Origin: Planctomycetaceae bacterium
GTDB lineage: Bacteria; Planctomycetota; Phycisphaerae; Phycisphaerales; SM1A02
Assembly: GCA_027490145.1 (NCBI GenBank)
Contig: JAIXYQ010000008.1
Span: 1 to 64,000 of the forward strand
Direction of reading: 5' to 3'
DNA: 64,000 nt
Below are positions 42,026 through 50,600 of the stretch, in pieces. The translations under genes were made by a program, and so were the position numbers. Position 1 is the first letter of the stretch, and each line of letters opens with the position of its first letter. The notes below the pieces were generated by a model. The model was not told where the DNA came from, ran no database searches, and saw only the letters and a list, made by a program, of their open reading frames with translations.

Positions 42026-43360
42026 ATGACCGCCGATCGGCGTGCGAGCCACCTCACCCTCCGCAACGACCTGCGAGCCTGCACGGACGACGGGATCACG
42101 CACGCCTTCATGGTCGGTGTGGGTGAGACCTTCATTCCCGCGTTCGCCCTCGCGGCCGGCGCGGCGCAGGTGCATGGCGGACTCGTCTACACGATCCCCT
42201 TCCTGGTCGGCGCGACGGTCCAGCTCCTGACGCCTGCGGGCGTGGAGCGCATCGGCTCGCCCCGCAAGTGGATCCTGCTGTGCGCCACCATCCAGGCCCT
42301 CTGCTTCATCCCCATGGCGCTGGCCGCCGTGACCGGATCGGTCTCGCTGCTGCTCATCTACGCCTGCGCGTCGATCTACTGGACCGTGAACCTGGGCGCC
42401 GCGCCGGCCTGGAACGCATGGGTCGGAGCGCTCTTTCCGGCACGGATCCGCGCCGCCTACTTCAGCCGCCGCAGCAGGATCTGCCAGATCGCCCTGCTTG
42501 CTGGGCTGCTGCTCGGCGGGGTCTTGATCTCGCGGTTCGAACACACACCGCTGGAGCTGGCGTCGTTCGCGCTGCTCTTCATGGCCGCCAGCCTGAGCCG
42601 AGCCCTGAGCACTCCGGCCCTGGTGGCGCAGTCGGAGCCTCGGTACCTGCCGCCGGCGCGGCGCGTGAGCCCGATCGGATTCCTGAGACGGATCCGCGGC
42701 GCACCCGAGGGCCGCGTCGTCGCCGCCCTGCTCGTGTTCATGCTCGCGGTCCAGGTGTCCAGCCCCTTCGTCACGCCGTACATGCTGCGCGGGCTGTCCA
42801 TGGACAAGGACCAGTTCACGATCTCGGTCGTCACGCTCTTTGCCGCAAAGAGCCTGGCACTGCCGTTGGTCGGACGCCTCGCCGCATCATGGGGCGCACG
42901 GCGACTGCTCATGGCCGGCGCCCTCGTGGTCGCCGCGGCCAGCGGACTGTGGATCGTGTCCACGGCCCCGGCCTGGATCTATGCGATGCAGCTGGTGAGC
43001 GGCGCCGGATGGGCCGCGTACGAGATGGCCCTCTTCCTGCTGCTGCTCGAACACATCCGCGAGGAAGAACGCACCGCGATGTACGCGGCGTACTACTTCT
43101 TCAATGCGATCGTCACGGTCGTCGGGTCCTTCGTCGGTGCCGCCGCGATCGATGCACTCGGCGGCGGCATCACCGCCTACTGGTGGATCTTCGGCGCCTC
43201 GGCGGTGCTGCGGTTCGCGGCGATTCCGCTCATGCTCAGGATCCCCCGCCACGGTCACGAACGCGCCGCACCCGTGCTGGCGATCGAGGTCGGCACCGAG
43301 CTGGGCGCGATGGATGAGCCCGTGATCGCCGCACGACCGGGGGCGGGGGAGCGCGCGTGA
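42026..43360 (+). CDS. Major facilitator superfamily transporter
   Basis: The 444-residue protein has 12 hydrophobic segments. Family features include FSRRSRICQIALLAGLLLGGVLIS after the fourth helix and a loop with PRRVSPIGFLRRIRGAPEGR between halves. It is related in style to the MFS protein at 35320-36681. The ATG at 42026 is chosen over a GTG at 42008 because GGGGA lies 11 nt upstream and no -10 box fits the longer form. The substrate is unknown. The stop overlaps the next start as GTGA. Confidence 0.85.
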   Translation: MTADRRASHLTLRNDLRACTDDGITHAFMVGVGETFIPAFALAAGAAQVHGGLVYTIPFLVGATVQLLTPAGVERIGSPRKWILLCATIQALCFIPMALAAVTGSVSLLLIYACASIYWTVNLGAAPAWNAWVGALFPARIRAAYFSRRSRICQIALLAGLLLGGVLISRFEHTPLELASFALLFMAASLSRALSTPALVAQSEPRYLPPARRVSPIGFLRRIRGAPEGRVVAALLVFMLAVQVSSPFVTPYMLRGLSMDKDQFTISVVTLFAAKSLALPLVGRLAASWGARRLLMAGALVVAAASGLWIVSTAPAWIYAMQLVSGAGWAAYEMALFLLLLEHIREEERTAMYAAYYFFNAIVTVVGSFVGAAAIDALGGGITAYWWIFGASAVLRFAAIPLMLRIPRHGHERAAPVLAIEVGTELGAMDEPVIAARPGAGERA

Positions 43361-44964
43361 GCGGCGACCCGTTGGCAGCGTGGTTCACCCACCCCGCCCT
43401 GGGTCACGGCGGCATCGAGATGGCTGCCCGCAGCGCTGCGTGGACCCGCGTGGTGATGCCCCTCGCGCTGGTCGCGGGATCGGCGCTGATCGTGCTGCTG
43501 CTGCGGACGTCCCGCGTCACGGCATCCGCCCCGGCCCGGGACCGCGTGATGCGCACCGAGTGGCTCACACTCATGGCGATTGCGCTGGCGGCGGCCCTCG
43601 TCAGGATCGACCGCGCGTTCGAGAGCCTCTGGTACGACGAGATCGCCGCGTTCATGGACTACGCGCAGCATGGACCGGGCCCGATCGTGGCCACCTGGTT
43701 CAGCCCGGCCAACCACCCGCTGCAGTCGCTCCTGTCGTGGTGCTCGTTCACGACGATCGGTGCCGTCAACGAGCTCTCCCTTCGGCTTCCTTCGCTGGTG
43801 GTTGCGCTGCTCACCGTGGTGGCCACATGGTGGATGGCTCGACCGATCGCGGGTCGGCGGGCTGCGCTCCTGGCCGCCGCCTGCACGGCGGTCGCCCCCG
43901 CGGTCGTCCTCGGCAGCGTGGAGGCGCGCGGCTACTCCATCATGATGCTTGCCGGAGCCATGCTGACCGGGCTTGCGTGGCGTGCCGTCGACCGCGAGCG
44001 CGCGCGGCAGGATGCACTGTGGTGGTGGATCGCCTACGCCGCGTTGGCGTCGCTCGGGGTGTGGGCACACTTCACGACCGTGCTCGTGCCCGTGGCGCAT
44101 GGCGTGATCGCGGCGTCACTCCTCTGGCGTGGTGATCGGCGCGTCGGATGGCGCTGGATGGCGGCGCTCGTCCTGTCGGCCGCATGCACGCTTGCACTCC
44201 TGGCGCCCATGATGCCCTGGATCCTCGAGCGCCGTGCAGAGCTGGCCGCCCTCGACGGCAACGAGCCCACGCTCTGGTCGCGCGAGGGGTTGGCGATCCT
44301 GGGAACCTGGGGTGGCGCATGGCCGTGGTGGCCATCCATCCTCGGCGGTGCGGTGGCGCTCGTCGGCGTCGTGCCGTGCTGGCGGCGCGATGCCCCGCAT
44401 CGACTCGCGGTCGCGCTGATCGTGCTCCCCTTCCTGCTCGCGCTCGTGATTCCCCTGGCAGGCAGCTGGATCTATGCGCGGTTCGTGTCCTTCGCGCTGC
44501 CCGGCGCTGCGCTCGCCTGGGGCCTGGGGCTCGATCGGCTGCTCGCCTGGCGGCGGTCCGTCGGACTCGCGGCCGTCGCGGTGCTCATCGCGTCGTGGCT
44601 GCTGGTGCTGGTGGACCTGCCGCCAAAGCAGCCCCTGCGCGACCTGCTCGCGATCGCCGCACGGGAGCCCGGACCCGTCATCGTCGTTGGGCTCCCCGAC
44701 GAGGTCGCGCGCTTCTACGCCGAGCCCATGGGGATCGATGCCCGCTATGCACAGCCGTACGGTGCGGATCTTGCCTCACTGCTCAGCGCCACGCCGGGGG
44801 CTCGCGTCATGATCCTCTATCCCTCGGCCATGCCGCGCAGCGTGCAGGGCGCGCTCGACGCCGCATCGATGACCCGGCTGCACGCCATGCCGGGCTGGGC
44901 CGACTGGGGTGCGGGCGCGGTCGAACTGCATGCCCCGCGTGATCGCGGCTTGCCATCGCGCTAG
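43357..44964 (+). CDS. Membrane glycosyltransferase, GT39/GT83 (PMT/ArnT-like)
   Basis: The GTG at 43357 overlaps the MFS stop. The 535-residue protein has about 10-12 membrane helices. After the first conserved helix region comes the acidic LWYDEIAAF motif (around 88-96), the signature loop of PMT_2/ArnT-like enzymes that use polyprenyl-phosphate sugars. NHPLQSLLSW and VEARGYSIMML also match this superfamily. A C-terminal soluble domain (about 415-535) follows. It probably transfers a sugar to a lipid or protein outside the cytoplasm. The acceptor is unknown, and the MFS gene in front may share the pathway. Confidence 0.82.
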   Translation: MSGDPLAAWFTHPALGHGGIEMAARSAAWTRVVMPLALVAGSALIVLLLRTSRVTASAPARDRVMRTEWLTLMAIALAAALVRIDRAFESLWYDEIAAFMDYAQHGPGPIVATWFSPANHPLQSLLSWCSFTTIGAVNELSLRLPSLVVALLTVVATWWMARPIAGRRAALLAAACTAVAPAVVLGSVEARGYSIMMLAGAMLTGLAWRAVDRERARQDALWWWIAYAALASLGVWAHFTTVLVPVAHGVIAASLLWRGDRRVGWRWMAALVLSAACTLALLAPMMPWILERRAELAALDGNEPTLWSREGLAILGTWGGAWPWWPSILGGAVALVGVVPCWRRDAPHRLAVALIVLPFLLALVIPLAGSWIYARFVSFALPGAALAWGLGLDRLLAWRRSVGLAAVAVLIASWLLVLVDLPPKQPLRDLLAIAAREPGPVIVVGLPDEVARFYAEPMGIDARYAQPYGADLASLLSATPGARVMILYPSAMPRSVQGALDAASMTRLHAMPGWADWGAGAVELHAPRDRGLPSR

Positions 44965-45023
44965 CCCCGCCGCGCTGGATCCGTCGCGATCGCCCGGTCG
45001 TGCGCGCCGCCTCGTGCCCGCGC

Positions 45024-45029
45024 TAGGCT
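45024..45029 (+). promoter_or_regulatory. -10 box TAGGCT for MacB-like permease gene
   Basis: TAGGCT ends 6 nt before the ATG at 45036. Confidence 0.5.
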
Positions 45030-45035
45030 TCGTTC

Positions 45036-46367
45036 ATGTCCTACCTGCTCGAAGTCACCCGGCTCGGCCTGGGCAACCTGCGACGCCACAAGCTGCGCAG
45101 CGTGCTGACGAGCCTCGGCGTGATCCTGGGTGTGGCCGCAGTGATCGTGGTCGTCGCGATCGGCGAGGGCAACAAGCGCGCGGCCCTGCGCGACATCAGC
45201 GCGCTCGGCGCCAACAACATCATCATCCGCAGCCAGAAGCCGCCCGAGAGCGCCACCCCCGGCGGCGGCGGCATGCGTTCGATGGTCATCAAGTACGGAC
45301 TGACCTTCCAGGACCTGCGACGCATCGAGGCATCGATGACCGATGCCGACCGCGTGGTGCCGGTGAAGAGCGCCGGCAGCGAGGTCAGCTTCGACTCCCA
45401 ACGTGCGCTCGCGCAGGCCTTCGGGACCACCCCGGCGCTCGCCTCGGTCGCCCGGCTGCGGATCCAGTCCGGTCGCTACCTGACTGACGAGGACATGGCG
45501 GCACAGGCACCCGTGTGCGTCATCGGCAGCGAGGTCGCCAAGCAGTTCTTCCCCAACCTGGACCCCATCGGGCAGGACATCCGCGTGGACCAGCAGGTGC
45601 TGCGGGTGGTCGGCGTACTCGCCCCCATCGGCCTGGCTGGCGGCTCGGGAAGCGCCCTGGTCGGACGTGACCTCAACAAGGACATCCACATGCCGCTGCC
45701 CACGGCGGAGCGGCAGTTCGGCAACGTCGTGCAGAAGCGCACCGCCGGCTCCTTCAGCGCCGAGGAAGTCGAGTTGTACGAGATCTACGTGGTGGCCCAG
45801 AACACCGACGTCGTGACCGAGGTCGCCTCGCGCGTCGAACGCATCATCGACGTCGGCCACGAAGCCACCGGCGACGCGCAGGTCATCGTGCCGTGGGAAC
45901 TGCTGGAGAACGCGAAGAAGGCGTTGCTGGTCTGGAACATCATGCTCATCGCGATCGCAGCCATCAGCCTGCTCGTCGGCGGCATCGGCATCATGAACAT
46001 CATGCTCGCCAGCGTGACGGAGCGCACCCGGGAGATCGGCATCCGCCGCGCACTCGGCGCCACGCGCCGTGACATCGTCACGCAGTTCATGGTCGAGACG
46101 GGCTCGCTCAGCGTGCTCGGCGGGATCATCGGCATCATGACCGGCGTGATCACGAGCCGCCTGCTCGAGACGATCGTGGGCATCGCGAGCCGACTGCCCG
46201 GCCTGAAGGGCGCCTTCAACGACCGGTTCTCCCTGCAACCCGAGGTCACGCTCTGGTCGATCGTCGCCAGCGTGGCCGTGGCCGGTGGGGTCGGCATCGT
46301 GTTCGGGATCTACCCGGCCATCGTCGCGAGCCGCAAGGATCCGATCCAGGCCCTGCGCCACGACTGA
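45036..46367 (+). CDS. MacB/FtsX-type ABC transporter permease
   Basis: The 443-residue protein has the MacB plan: one N-terminal helix (about 22-42, LTSLGVILGVAAVIVVVAIGEG), a periplasmic MacB_PCD domain (about 45-300) and a C-terminal FtsX domain with three helices (about 305-430). IGIMNIMLASVTERTREIGIRRALGATRRDI is the hallmark coupling segment. No ATPase subunit gene is next to it, so the ATPase must be encoded elsewhere. Such systems move lipids, peptides or toxins by mechanotransmission across the envelope. The substrate is unknown. Confidence 0.92.
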   Translation: MSYLLEVTRLGLGNLRRHKLRSVLTSLGVILGVAAVIVVVAIGEGNKRAALRDISALGANNIIIRSQKPPESATPGGGGMRSMVIKYGLTFQDLRRIEASMTDADRVVPVKSAGSEVSFDSQRALAQAFGTTPALASVARLRIQSGRYLTDEDMAAQAPVCVIGSEVAKQFFPNLDPIGQDIRVDQQVLRVVGVLAPIGLAGGSGSALVGRDLNKDIHMPLPTAERQFGNVVQKRTAGSFSAEEVELYEIYVVAQNTDVVTEVASRVERIIDVGHEATGDAQVIVPWELLENAKKALLVWNIMLIAIAAISLLVGGIGIMNIMLASVTERTREIGIRRALGATRRDIVTQFMVETGSLSVLGGIIGIMTGVITSRLLETIVGIASRLPGLKGAFNDRFSLQPEVTLWSIVASVAVAGGVGIVFGIYPAIVASRKDPIQALRHD

Positions 46368-46414
46368 GTCCGGCCGGGTCCGCGCGGCGAGGCCGGCCGC
46401 CCGCCCGCCGCCAC

Positions 46415-46420
46415 TAGCAT
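46415..46420 (+). promoter_or_regulatory. -10 box TAGCAT for small protein gene
   Basis: TAGCAT ends 7 nt before the ATG at 46428. Confidence 0.45.
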
Positions 46421-46427
46421 CGCCGGC

Positions 46428-46739
46428 ATGCCCGCCTTGGTCGAAGTCGTCACCGAAGCCGATGCCGATCGTGGCTGGCGCTTCGTGCTGCGCTCGCTCG
46501 ATGCCGATGGCGCGTGCACGAGCCACGACATGAACCTGTCCTGGGCCGACTACGACTGGTGGAGCCCGGAGGGGATCCACGAGCCCAGCCGCGTCGCGCT
46601 CGCGGTCGCGGAGGTCATGCACCATGCACTCGCGGGGGCGCCCCTGCCGCCACGCTTCGATGCAGCGACCGTTCGTCGGCGCGTGGACGATGCCGACGCG
46701 CTCATCCGCCGCAGGCTCGGCTCGGGTGGCGGGCCCTGA
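46428..46739 (+). CDS. Small soluble protein, unknown function
   Basis: The frame encodes 103 residues with no signal peptide or membrane helix. It reads as a beta-rich start (ALVEVVTEADADRGWRFVLRSLDADG), an acidic/Trp loop (LSWADYDWWSPEGIHEPS) and a helical C-terminus with many Arg and Asp. Codon use and the -10 box 7 nt upstream support a real gene. It converges on the histidine kinase gene. No family is recognised. Confidence 0.65.
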   Translation: MPALVEVVTEADADRGWRFVLRSLDADGACTSHDMNLSWADYDWWSPEGIHEPSRVALAVAEVMHHALAGAPLPPRFDAATVRRRVDDADALIRRRLGSGGGP

Positions 46740-46775
46740 GCCATCGCGCCTCGGGGCAGGAGCGCCAACGGGAAC

Positions 46776-48323
46776 TCAGGTCTTCATCAACGGCGGCAGC
46801 TCGCGGCGCCTGAAGAAGACGGGCACCTCGAGCGAGAAGGTGCTGCCTTGACCGGGCTCCGAATGGAGCGCCACGGTCGCACCAAGCAGTCCCGCGAGTT
46901 CCTTGCAGATCGACAGGCCCAGGCCGGTACCGCTGTGGCGACGCGTGTGGCTGGCATCGACCTGGCGGAACTTCTCGAAGATCGATTCCTGCATGTCGGG
47001 CGGGATGCCCGGGCCTCGATCCACCACGCTCAGCCGGACCGACTGACCGCGCTCGCCCGAGCGGACCAGCTGCGCCACCACGCGCACCGTCGAACCTTCG
47101 GGGCTGAACTTGATCGCGTTCGACAGGAAGTTGTAGAGGACCTGCCGCACCTTGCCGCCGTCGGTCTCCACGGACGGAAGGCCATCCTCGACCTGCACCT
47201 GGACCTCGATCTTCCGAGCCATCGCCTGCGGGCGCATCAGGGCCTGCAACCCCTCGACCACATCGGCGATCGAGGTCGGTGCAACCGTCACCTCCATGCG
47301 GCCGGCCTCGATCTTGGCCATGTCGAGCAGCTCGTTGATCATGTCGAGAAGCATGCGGCCGCTCTGGATGATGTTCGTGATGTACCGACGGCGCTTGGGA
47401 TCGGCGTTGGGGTCGTTGCGCGCGATCTCATCGAGCAGCTCGGCGAAGCCGATGATGGAGTTGAGCGGCGTGCGCAGCTCGTGGCTCACGTTCGCCAGGA
47501 ACTCGCTCTTGAGCCGGTTGCTCTCGAAGAGGCCGACGTTGGCCTCCTTGAGTTCCACGACCTTCAGGTCGAGTCCTTCGTTGAGCTGGCGCAGCTGCGC
47601 CTGCGCGCGCTGCATCTCGCCGAGCATCGCATCGAGGGCCGCCGACAGCCGGCCGATGGAGTCACCGGTCTCGATCGACGAACGCGCCGACAGGTCGCCC
47701 CGGGCCGCGCGCTCGGCGGTCTCGCGGAGCCGTTCGAGCGGCGGACCATAGACGCGGCGCTGGATCGTCATCGAGACCGCCACCAGGGCGGCCACGGCAC
47801 CCAGTCCGACACCGACGACCATCACCCGGTTGGCGATGACGAGCCCATCGCTGATGGGACTGCTGCGCTCGATCACGATGACCGCACGGAGCGCCTGGTC
47901 GCTGCGCACGGCCGTCGAGAAATCGATCCGGGACGGATCGAGCACGCGCCGCCACTCCGACTCGCGGACCGCGCGCGCATAGCGGTAGGTCGTGCGGCCG
48001 TCCTGCGTCACCCAGCTGAAGCGCTCGCGCGACGCTCCATCGCGCTCGAATTCCTCGGCCGCGTCGGCGATCCAGGCCGCCTCGGTCGGCAACGACGGCG
48101 CCTCCACCAGGCGCATCGCCATCGGGACGTCCTGGGTGCTGCCGAGGGAGAAGCCGTTGGACAGCCAGGTCTCGGCCACCTGGCGTGCGATCTCCCGCTG
48201 GCTCTCGGCGACCGTGATCGTGAACCGGTTCCACGGCACCCACAGCGCCGCAGCCAGGATGAGCGCCGACGCCGCGCCGAGGAGGAGCGTCGCGCTGCTG
48301 GAGAGTGAGATGCCGCGCCGCAT
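46776..48323 (-). CDS. Membrane sensor histidine kinase (orphan)
   Basis: The 515-residue kinase has an N-terminal helix (about 10-30), an extracytoplasmic sensor part (about 32-160), a second helix (about 164-186), a HAMP domain (about 187-240) and a coiled-coil linker. The HisKA domain has phosphoacceptor His281 (FLANVSHELRTPLNSIIGFAELL). The HATPase domain carries the N box NFLSNAIKFSP, DRGPGIP and GTGLGLSICKELAG. No response regulator is adjacent. The ATG at 48323 is chosen because the membrane helix starts soon after it and a TATGCT box lies 9 nt upstream. Input signal and partner are unknown. Confidence 0.92.
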   Translation of the reverse strand: MRRGISLSSSATLLLGAASALILAAALWVPWNRFTITVAESQREIARQVAETWLSNGFSLGSTQDVPMAMRLVEAPSLPTEAAWIADAAEEFERDGASRERFSWVTQDGRTTYRYARAVRESEWRRVLDPSRIDFSTAVRSDQALRAVIVIERSSPISDGLVIANRVMVVGVGLGAVAALVAVSMTIQRRVYGPPLERLRETAERAARGDLSARSSIETGDSIGRLSAALDAMLGEMQRAQAQLRQLNEGLDLKVVELKEANVGLFESNRLKSEFLANVSHELRTPLNSIIGFAELLDEIARNDPNADPKRRRYITNIIQSGRMLLDMINELLDMAKIEAGRMEVTVAPTSIADVVEGLQALMRPQAMARKIEVQVQVEDGLPSVETDGGKVRQVLYNFLSNAIKFSPEGSTVRVVAQLVRSGERGQSVRLSVVDRGPGIPPDMQESIFEKFRQVDASHTRRHSGTGLGLSICKELAGLLGATVALHSEPGQGSTFSLEVPVFFRRRELPPLMKT

Positions 48324-48332
48324 CGCGCAGGG

Positions 48333-48338
48333 AGCATA
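48333..48338 (-). promoter_or_regulatory. -10 box TATGCT for histidine kinase gene
   Basis: TATGCT on the minus strand, 9 nt upstream of the ATG at 48323 and 9 bp from the divergent TAGGCT box. Confidence 0.45.
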
Positions 48339-48347
48339 GTGGGTGGC

Positions 48348-48353
48348 TAGGCT
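48348..48353 (+). promoter_or_regulatory. -10 box TAGGCT for zinc-finger protein gene
   Basis: TAGGCT ends 6 nt before GTG 48360. Confidence 0.45.
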
Positions 48354-48359
48354 CCACCC

Positions 48360-48701
48360 GTGCACCGAGCCGGCGCGAATCCCGATGCCCTCCGCATGGA
48401 GGACGTGCTGTGCGACTTCTGCTCCGCCGCCTGGACCCACGAGCGACCGATGGTCGAGGGACACCGTGGCTCATGCATCTGTCACGCGTGCCTGGCGGTG
48501 GCGTACGCCGAACTCTCGCCGCAGCCCGCGCGCCAACCGGTCGGCCAGGGGCCGTGCACGATGTGCCTTGAGGACCGAGGCGAACCGCACTGGCGAAGTC
48601 CGGCCCGCGATGCCGCACGGATCTGCCGCCGATGCGCCCGCATGGCCGCGGTCGTGCTCGAGCGCGATCCGGACGCGGGCTGGGCGCGACCCGGGGCATG
48701 A
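48360..48701 (+). CDS. Twin C4 zinc-finger protein (ClpX-finger-like)
   Basis: The GTG at 48360 gives 113 residues; an ATG at 48396 is possible but lacks the nearby -10 box. Two identically spaced Cys modules are present, C-x2-C-x19-C-x2-C: Cys18, 21, 41, 44 and Cys66, 69, 89, 92 (CDFC...CHAC and CTMC...CRRC). The spacing and the Cys pairs resemble the C4 zinc-binding domain of ClpX. There is no other domain. It may bind protein or nucleic acid as an adaptor. It is divergent from a histidine kinase gene and 34 bp upstream of trmB. Confidence 0.72.
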   Translation: MHRAGANPDALRMEDVLCDFCSAAWTHERPMVEGHRGSCICHACLAVAYAELSPQPARQPVGQGPCTMCLEDRGEPHWRSPARDAARICRRCARMAAVVLERDPDAGWARPGA

Positions 48702-48723
48702 ACGAGCCGGCTCCGACCTTCCG

Positions 48724-48729
48724 TACACT
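48724..48729 (+). promoter_or_regulatory. -10 box TACACT for trmB
   Basis: TACACT ends 6 nt before the ATG at 48736. Confidence 0.5.
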
Positions 48730-48735
48730 CGCCCC

Positions 48736-49398
48736 ATGAGCTTCGGCCTTGGACATGGACGCGACCTCGACCCGGGCGACTGGGGCATGGACCAGAAGGA
48801 CTTGCCGCCCTTCGACCAGGGGAAGTGGGATCCCCGGCGCTGGTTCGCCCATCCCGAACGACGCTTCGAACTGGAGATCGGCTCGGGCAAGGGCACCTTC
48901 CTGCTGCAGCAGGCCCCGCTGGAACCCATGACCAATTTCCTCGGCATGGAGTGGACCAACGAGTTCTATCGATACGCCGCGGACCGGCTGCGCCGCCACG
49001 AGGTCGCCAACGCTCGGATCATGCGCGCCAACGCCGTCGAGTTCATCAGGCACTGGTGCCCGGTGGGCATCTGCTCGGTGATCCATCTTTACTTCAGCGA
49101 CCCGTGGCCCAAGACGCGCCATCACAAGCGCCGCGTGGTGCAGGACCAGTCGCTCGCCGACATGCACGCAGCCCTCGTGCCGGGCGGTGAGCTGCGCATC
49201 GTCACCGACCACGTGGAACTCTGGGGCTGGTACGAGGAGCACGCCGCCCGTCACGCGCACCGCTTCGATCGCATCGCGTTCGATCGACCCGCCAGCGCCG
49301 GCGACGGGGAGGTCGTGGGCACCAACTTCGAGAGGAAGTTCCGGCGCGAGGGCCGGCCGTTCCATGCGATGACGCTGCGGCGGCGCGACACGGCGTGA
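48736..49398 (+). CDS. trmB: tRNA (guanine-N7-)-methyltransferase
   Basis: The 220-residue enzyme methylates G46 of tRNA with AdoMet. Motif I is FELEIGSGKGTFLL (about 44-57). The tRNA-binding/catalytic signature LYFSDPWPKTRHHKRR lies near 119-134, followed by GELRIVTDHVELWGWYEEH. The length is typical. The start at 48736 is supported by the -10 box 6 nt upstream; a longer in-frame extension reads into the preceding gene and is rejected. Confidence 0.95.
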   Translation: MSFGLGHGRDLDPGDWGMDQKDLPPFDQGKWDPRRWFAHPERRFELEIGSGKGTFLLQQAPLEPMTNFLGMEWTNEFYRYAADRLRRHEVANARIMRANAVEFIRHWCPVGICSVIHLYFSDPWPKTRHHKRRVVQDQSLADMHAALVPGGELRIVTDHVELWGWYEEHAARHAHRFDRIAFDRPASAGDGEVVGTNFERKFRREGRPFHAMTLRRRDTA

Positions 49399-49419
49399 TC
49401 GCCGCGCCCACCGACCGGA

Positions 49420-49788
49420 TCACGGGTCGTAGCGGATCACGCGGCCCACGGTGTTGCCGGGGCCGACCAGCACGACCTTGGGCGAATGCGCAGCGAGTTC
49501 CTCGGTGGTCAGGTGGCAGAAGCTCATGATGAGCACCGTGTTGCCGGCGTTGGTCAGCTTCGCCGCAGCACCATTCACGCCGATGACCCCGCTGCCGCGC
49601 TCACCGCGGAAGACGTAGGTCTCGAAGCGGTTCATGCTGTCGACGTCGGCAACGAGCACCTTCTCGTTGGGACGCATGCCCACGGCATCGAGCAGGTCCT
49701 CGTCGATCGTGATCGATCCCATGTACGCCGGATCGCAGAAGGTGACCTTCGCGGCGTGGATCTTGGCGAAGAGGGCCTCGCGGAACAT
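49420..49788 (-). CDS. panD: Aspartate 1-decarboxylase proenzyme
   Basis: The 122-residue pyruvoyl enzyme makes beta-alanine from aspartate for pantothenate and CoA synthesis. The self-processing site is intact: Tyr22-Met-Gly24-Ser25 (YMGSITID), where cleavage between Gly24 and Ser25 yields the pyruvoyl group. Lys9 (FAKIH) and NGAAA (Asn in the active site) are also present. The ATG is 1 nt after the rsfS stop, so it is translationally coupled as the last gene of rpsU-rsfS-panD. Confidence 0.96.
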   Translation of the reverse strand: MFREALFAKIHAAKVTFCDPAYMGSITIDEDLLDAVGMRPNEKVLVADVDSMNRFETYVFRGERGSGVIGVNGAAAKLTNAGNTVLIMSFCHLTTEELAAHSPKVVLVGPGNTVGRVIRYDP

Positions 49789-49789
49789 C

Positions 49790-50197
49790 TCAGGCCGCCT
49801 CGCCGGCCCCACCGGCCCCGCCGGCCTTGCGCCAGGTGACGCGCTCGGCATCACCCCACAGGCCTTCAAGGTCGTAATAGGCGCGCTGGTTGGGTTCGAA
49901 CAGGTGCACCACCACGGACACGAAGTCGATGATGATCCAACTCGATCCGGTGTCGGCGCTCGAACGGAACGCCGGAGACCCCTGGGCCTTGCCGAGCTTC
50001 ATGAGCTGCTCGCCCACGCCCGCGAGCTGCCGCGCGCTGGTCCCCGAGGCGATCAGGAAGTAATCGCACACCTGGCTCTGCGCCCCGACGGACAGCAGCA
50101 GCACATCAGTGCACTTCAGGTCATGCGCGAGCCGCGCCAGCTCGATGGCCAGCGCGCGCGATGCCGAGGTGTCGGGCTTGGCGGTCCGCCTGGCCAT
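49790..50197 (-). CDS. rsfS: Ribosomal silencing factor RsfS
   Basis: The 135-residue protein binds uL14 and blocks 30S-50S joining when nutrients are scarce. The DUF143/RsfS core is visible: LLSVGAQSQVCDYFLIASGTSARQLAGVGEQL, then SWIIIDFVSVVVHLFEPNQRAYYDLEGLWGD. It lies between rpsU and panD on one transcript, a translation-linked setting that suits its role. Confidence 0.94.
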   Translation of the reverse strand: MARRTAKPDTSASRALAIELARLAHDLKCTDVLLLSVGAQSQVCDYFLIASGTSARQLAGVGEQLMKLGKAQGSPAFRSSADTGSSWIIIDFVSVVVHLFEPNQRAYYDLEGLWGDAERVTWRKAGGAGGAGEAA

Positions 50198-50206
50198 GCC
50201 GGCGGA

Positions 50207-50494
50207 TCAGTCCTTGCTGCGGCCACGGCCACCGGGGCCGCGCTTCAGCTTGGACTTGGAGGGCTGTGCCGGACGTGCCGAGCGACCGGCAGCCTTGGCG
50301 GCCGCGGCGCGACGGGCGGCCATGCGCAGGCCTTCGCGACGGATGTCCATGCGGCGCTTGACTTCCGAGGGCTTCTCGTGGAACTGGCGAGCCTTCAGGT
50401 CCTTGGTCAGGCCTTCCTTCTCGCAGAGCTTCTTGAAGCGACGGACCATCTGCTCGACCGTCTCATTGCCGCGTGACTTCACTCGAATGGGCAT
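50207..50494 (-). CDS. rpsU: 30S ribosomal protein S21 with basic C-terminal extension
   Basis: The 95-residue protein starts with MPIRVKSRGNETVEQMVRRF and continues KKLCEKEG, the bS21 core. FHEKPSEVKRRMDIRREG follows. The tail after about residue 57 is Ala, Arg and Lys-rich and longer than in E. coli S21 (71 residues). GAGGA lies about 7 nt before the ATG at 50494, fixing the start. The gene leads the rpsU-rsfS-panD operon. Confidence 0.94.
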   Translation of the reverse strand: MPIRVKSRGNETVEQMVRRFKKLCEKEGLTKDLKARQFHEKPSEVKRRMDIRREGLRMAARRAAAAKAAGRSARPAQPSKSKLKRGPGGRGRSKD

Positions 50495-50534
50495 TCGTTC
50501 GTCCTCAGGGGTGTTCGGGAATTCCGAGCCGGGC

Positions 50535-50563
50535 AGTAGACCACGACCGGGCCGCCACCGCAA
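50535..50563 (-). promoter_or_regulatory. Promoter of rpsU operon
   Basis: On the minus strand TTGCGG (50558-50563), a 17-nt spacer and TCTACT (50535-50540), leaving a leader of about 35 nt with the GAGGA site. Confidence 0.45.
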
Positions 50564-50575
50564 CCCCGTGCAGGC

Positions 50576-50581
50576 TAGGCT
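50576..50581 (+). promoter_or_regulatory. -10 box TAGGCT for NYN protein gene
   Basis: TAGGCT lies 19 nt before the ATG at 50601; the intervening bases hold GGAGG. Confidence 0.45.
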
Positions 50582-50600
50582 TTCGTCCGCGGAGGTCGGC

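Noticed and set aside
48343..49398. TrmB with a 131-residue N-terminal extension
   Set aside because: The extension reads the zinc-finger gene in another frame and is Arg/Pro-rich. A -10 box lies 6 nt before the normal start at 48736.
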